The position numbers were made by a program, and so were the translations under genes. A stretch of DNA of 64,000 nt from Mucilaginibacter gossypii (lineage in GTDB: Bacteria > Bacteroidota > Bacteroidia > Sphingobacteriales > Sphingobacteriaceae). The stretch spans positions 496,001-560,000 of the forward strand of contig NZ_FNCG01000001.1 of the NCBI RefSeq assembly GCF_900100945.1, in the 5' to 3' direction. Of this stretch, positions 61,862 through 64,000 are shown one piece after another (position 1 is the first letter of the stretch; every line of letters begins with the position of its first letter). The notes beneath the pieces are model-generated. The model worked only from the letters and a program-made list of their open reading frames with translations. It did no database searches and was not told where the DNA came from.

Positions 61862-64000
61862 TTATTGTTTTGGCTTGCCATCGGCATCAAGTTCAACAAT
61901 CGGGTAGCCCAGTTTTTGCAGGCCCGGATAGATCCTTGCCTTATCGCCAACAACCAAAATGATCATGTTGTCGGGATTGAGGTATTTGGAAGCAAGCCCA
62001 TTGATCTCGGCGGGAGTAATGGTCGATAGTATCTTGCTTTGCTCGTCAACAAAAGTAGGTTTAAGGCTGTACTCCTGGATGCGCGATAAAAACGCCGCTT
62101 TTTGCGCGTTGGTTTCATAACGACGGGCATCACTCTGGCCGATAGAAGTTTGGGTGAACTTCAATTCTTCGGGTGTAATCCCGGTTTTTTGGTAGTTGGT
62201 GATCTCCTTCATAAACTCAACCACCGAGCTATCGGTAGCCGTAGCCAATACGCCGGCCGAAGCGGTGAAGTCGCCGCCATATTTACCCGAACTGAAAGAT
62301 GAACGGGCTCCATATGTCCAGCCTTTTTTCTCACGCAGGTTAAGATTGATGTGACTGTTGAAAGCGCCTCCTAAAATGTAGTTAGCTATGTTCAGCTTAT
62401 AATAATCGTCTGTTGCATCATAGTTTAGTTTATCCAGATACCCAATACGGATCTCAGATTGTGCCGCGCCTGGGATATCAACCAGGTATAAAGTGGTTTT
62501 ATCAAATGTTTTACCCTCAGCAGGAGCCGGGATGGTCACCTTTTTATCCTTCCAGGTATTGAGGAAAGCGAGCGCGCTTTTTGCAGATGCCTCGCTAACA
62601 TCGCCTACCACAACAATTTTGGTTAACGATGGCGAAAAGTTTTTATCGTAATAGTCCTGAACATCCTGCAATGTTATACCTGCAACAGTTTCTTCATTAC
62701 CGCCCGCGGCGTAAGTGCGTACGTTATCGGTACCATAAAGGATTTTGCTGTAAACTGTGCTGGCTACGCCTGCAGGTTGGGTTTTAGCTTGTTTAAAGCC
62801 TTCCAAAGTTTGCTTCTTGATCCTGTCGAGCGCGTCCTGGGTAAATTTCGGGTGATATAACCTTTCTTCGAGCAGGGACATTGTCTTGCCCAGGTTTTTG
62901 GTAAGCGACGATACCTCAGCATCAATCTGATCTAAACTGGCATAAAAAGTGATACTGCTGCCCAGTTTATCCAGTTCGGAGTTGAAATCTTCGGCAGTGT
63001 ATTTCTGGGTTTCTTCATTCATCATACGGCCGACAATACCTGCCAAACCCGCTTTTGATGGGTTGTTGATGGCAAACAAACCACCGCCTTTAATAGAGAT
63101 CGACATAGATACCGATGGGATCTCGTTATTTTGAGTACCGATGATATTGATGCCATTTGGTGTATTGGCCGACCATATAGCCGGAACTTTAATGGCCGGG
63201 TTAGGGCCAACGCCCGGTTTTGCGGCACGATCAAAACTATCTTTAGGCTTGTGATAGGTTAAACCATTATAGCCATAATCCGGTGCTTTGTAACCTGTGG
63301 TATCAACAGTAAAATTATCGGGTGCTACAGGTTGCAGGTTACCGCCTTTAGGCAATACGCTTAATATTACCGCCGGTTTACCTTTAATGTACTGGTTATA
63401 AACGCGCATTACATCCTCTTTGGTTACCGCCCGGATAGCAGCCAGTTCGCGGCCGATCTGGTTAGGGTTACCGGTAAAAGTTTGCGCCTGTGCCAGTTCA
63501 GATACTTTACCGCTTACGCTCGATAAGCTGTTGATGTAATCGGCTTCGGCGGTGGCTTTAAAGCGGGCCAGGTCATCGTCACTTACACCTTTTTTCTCAA
63601 ACTCGGCTAATGATTCGTCTACCAGTTTTTTGGCATCAGCCAAAGTTTGACCAGGGAAAGGTATAACCCGCATGCTGATCTCACCGGCCAGTTCAGTATT
63701 GGATGAACTCATGGTGGCCTGTGCCGCCTTACGGGTTTTTACAAAGTTTTTGTAAAAGATAGAGTTACGGCCCTGCCCGATGATGGCCGATAAAGCATCA
63801 AGCGGCGACATGTCTTTATCATAGATCTTTACGCCGGGATAACTTACAGATAACAAGGGGAACTTGGCGTAATTATCCGTGTAGGATACATACCTGTCGG
63901 CCTTTAACACAGGTGCAGGTAAATACATATTCTTTACCACAGGACCTCTTGGGATGCTGCCGAAATATTTGCTCACCCAGGCAAGGGTTTGTTTTGGGTT
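61862..64000 (-). CDS. M16-family zinc peptidase, partial (N-terminus outside window)
   Basis: The frame is open to the window edge, with NPKQTLAW preceding the first possible start GTG at 63976, so the gene continues beyond 64000. About 712 residues are visible: the end of the first M16 module and a complete second module (from IKVPAIWSANTPNGI). The second module lacks HxxEH and instead has the usual inactive form with the conserved LREKKGWTYGARSSF near 470. In full-length relatives (~940 residues, signal peptide) the active HxxEH is in the missing N-terminal part. Probably a periplasmic peptidase. Confidence 0.88.
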   Translation of the reverse strand, partial: NPKQTLAWVSKYFGSIPRGPVVKNMYLPAPVLKADRYVSYTDNYAKFPLLSVSYPGVKIYDKDMSPLDALSAIIGQGRNSIFYKNFVKTRKAAQATMSSSNTELAGEISMRVIPFPGQTLADAKKLVDESLAEFEKKGVSDDDLARFKATAEADYINSLSSVSGKVSELAQAQTFTGNPNQIGRELAAIRAVTKEDVMRVYNQYIKGKPAVILSVLPKGGNLQPVAPDNFTVDTTGYKAPDYGYNGLTYHKPKDSFDRAAKPGVGPNPAIKVPAIWSANTPNGINIIGTQNNEIPSVSMSISIKGGGLFAINNPSKAGLAGIVGRMMNEETQKYTAEDFNSELDKLGSSITFYASLDQIDAEVSSLTKNLGKTMSLLEERLYHPKFTQDALDRIKKQTLEGFKQAKTQPAGVASTVYSKILYGTDNVRTYAAGGNEETVAGITLQDVQDYYDKNFSPSLTKIVVVGDVSEASAKSALAFLNTWKDKKVTIPAPAEGKTFDKTTLYLVDIPGAAQSEIRIGYLDKLNYDATDDYYKLNIANYILGGAFNSHINLNLREKKGWTYGARSSFSSGKYGGDFTASAGVLATATDSSVVEFMKEITNYQKTGITPEELKFTQTSIGQSDARRYETNAQKAAFLSRIQEYSLKPTFVDEQSKILSTITPAEINGLASKYLNPDNMIILVVGDKARIYPGLQKLGYPIVELDADGKPKQ

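Noticed and set aside
1..64000. tRNA, rRNA, tmRNA, CRISPR, prophage or insertion-sequence genes
   Set aside because: I scanned both strands for tRNA T-loop and anticodon-arm patterns, regular repeat-spacer arrays, transposases and integrases and saw none.

Overview
The window looks like chromosomal core DNA from a Bacteroidota bacterium of the Sphingobacteriaceae, most like Mucilaginibacter or Pedobacter. This rests on the gene families (two-gene 2H phosphoesterase/dinB locus, Omp85-type barrel proteins, LytS/LytTR pair, ornithine-carbamoyltransferase-like ArgF', YpdA), on repeated promoter boxes of the Bacteroidota type (TTG / TAnnTTTG), on A-rich start regions with little Shine-Dalgarno signal, and on intergenic hairpins such as CCCCCTAAAGGGGG. 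I see no tRNA, rRNA, CRISPR array, prophage or insertion sequence.

Layout. 0-7.3 kb: cysteine desulfurase, phosphoglucosamine/phosphohexose mutase, a PAP2 phosphatase-ZIP transporter pair, and a large S9 peptidase. 7.4-10.7 kb: an aspartokinase of unusual type, then proC and argB, which overlap. 10.8-13.5 kb: type II NADH dehydrogenase and a cation/proton antiporter. 13.5-20 kb: an arginine biosynthesis operon on the minus strand, in transcript order leader peptide, GNAT acetyltransferase, argG, cupin, argC, argD, argF' and a PaiB-like flavoprotein. 20-24 kb: YpdA-type reductase, SRP RNA, two tandem 2H phosphoesterases divergent from dinB. 24-27 kb: acyltransferase plus LytS-type kinase plus LytTR regulator. 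27.5-30.2 kb: an outer-membrane barrel protein with a kinase-like N-terminal half. 30.6-33.6 kb: rpe, serC, serA-like. 33.8-38.6 kb: beta-CASP nuclease, ABC exporter, small membrane protein, SAM hydrolase. 38.7-42.1 kb: phoH, purC, STAS protein, RNase Z. 42.1-49.8 kb: envelope genes (MCE protein, murein amidase, LptD-like) then cinA and a 2-oxoacid dehydrogenase E2. 50-56 kb: pcm, smpB, mntR-mntH, an Lrp regulator, ung, two unknowns. 56.3-64 kb: lysS, an SMP-30 protein, a repeat-rich gap, a secreted nuclease lipoprotein, and the C-terminal part of an M16 peptidase cut by the window edge.

How the genes work together. The strongest theme is arginine biosynthesis by the acylated pathway: argB (10 kb) and the 14-20 kb operon supply acylglutamate kinase, reductase, aminotransferase, carbamoyltransferase and argininosuccinate synthase; deacylase and argH are not in view. 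Ahead of the operon I found a 41-codon open frame with three consecutive arginine codons (CGA CGA AGG) and a fourth near its end, placed just after a good Bacteroidota-type promoter. It is too short for ordinary gene calling and looks like an arginine-sensing leader peptide.

Most worth a second look: this arginine leader; the kinase-like/outer-membrane-barrel fusion at 27.6 kb; a cysteine-cluster GNAT protein that may be the first enzyme of the arginine pathway; Val90 at the specificity position of ArgF'; 21-bp-spaced direct repeats ahead of the LytTR operon; and a class of seven 3'-flanking inverted repeats, each built from a different repeated word.
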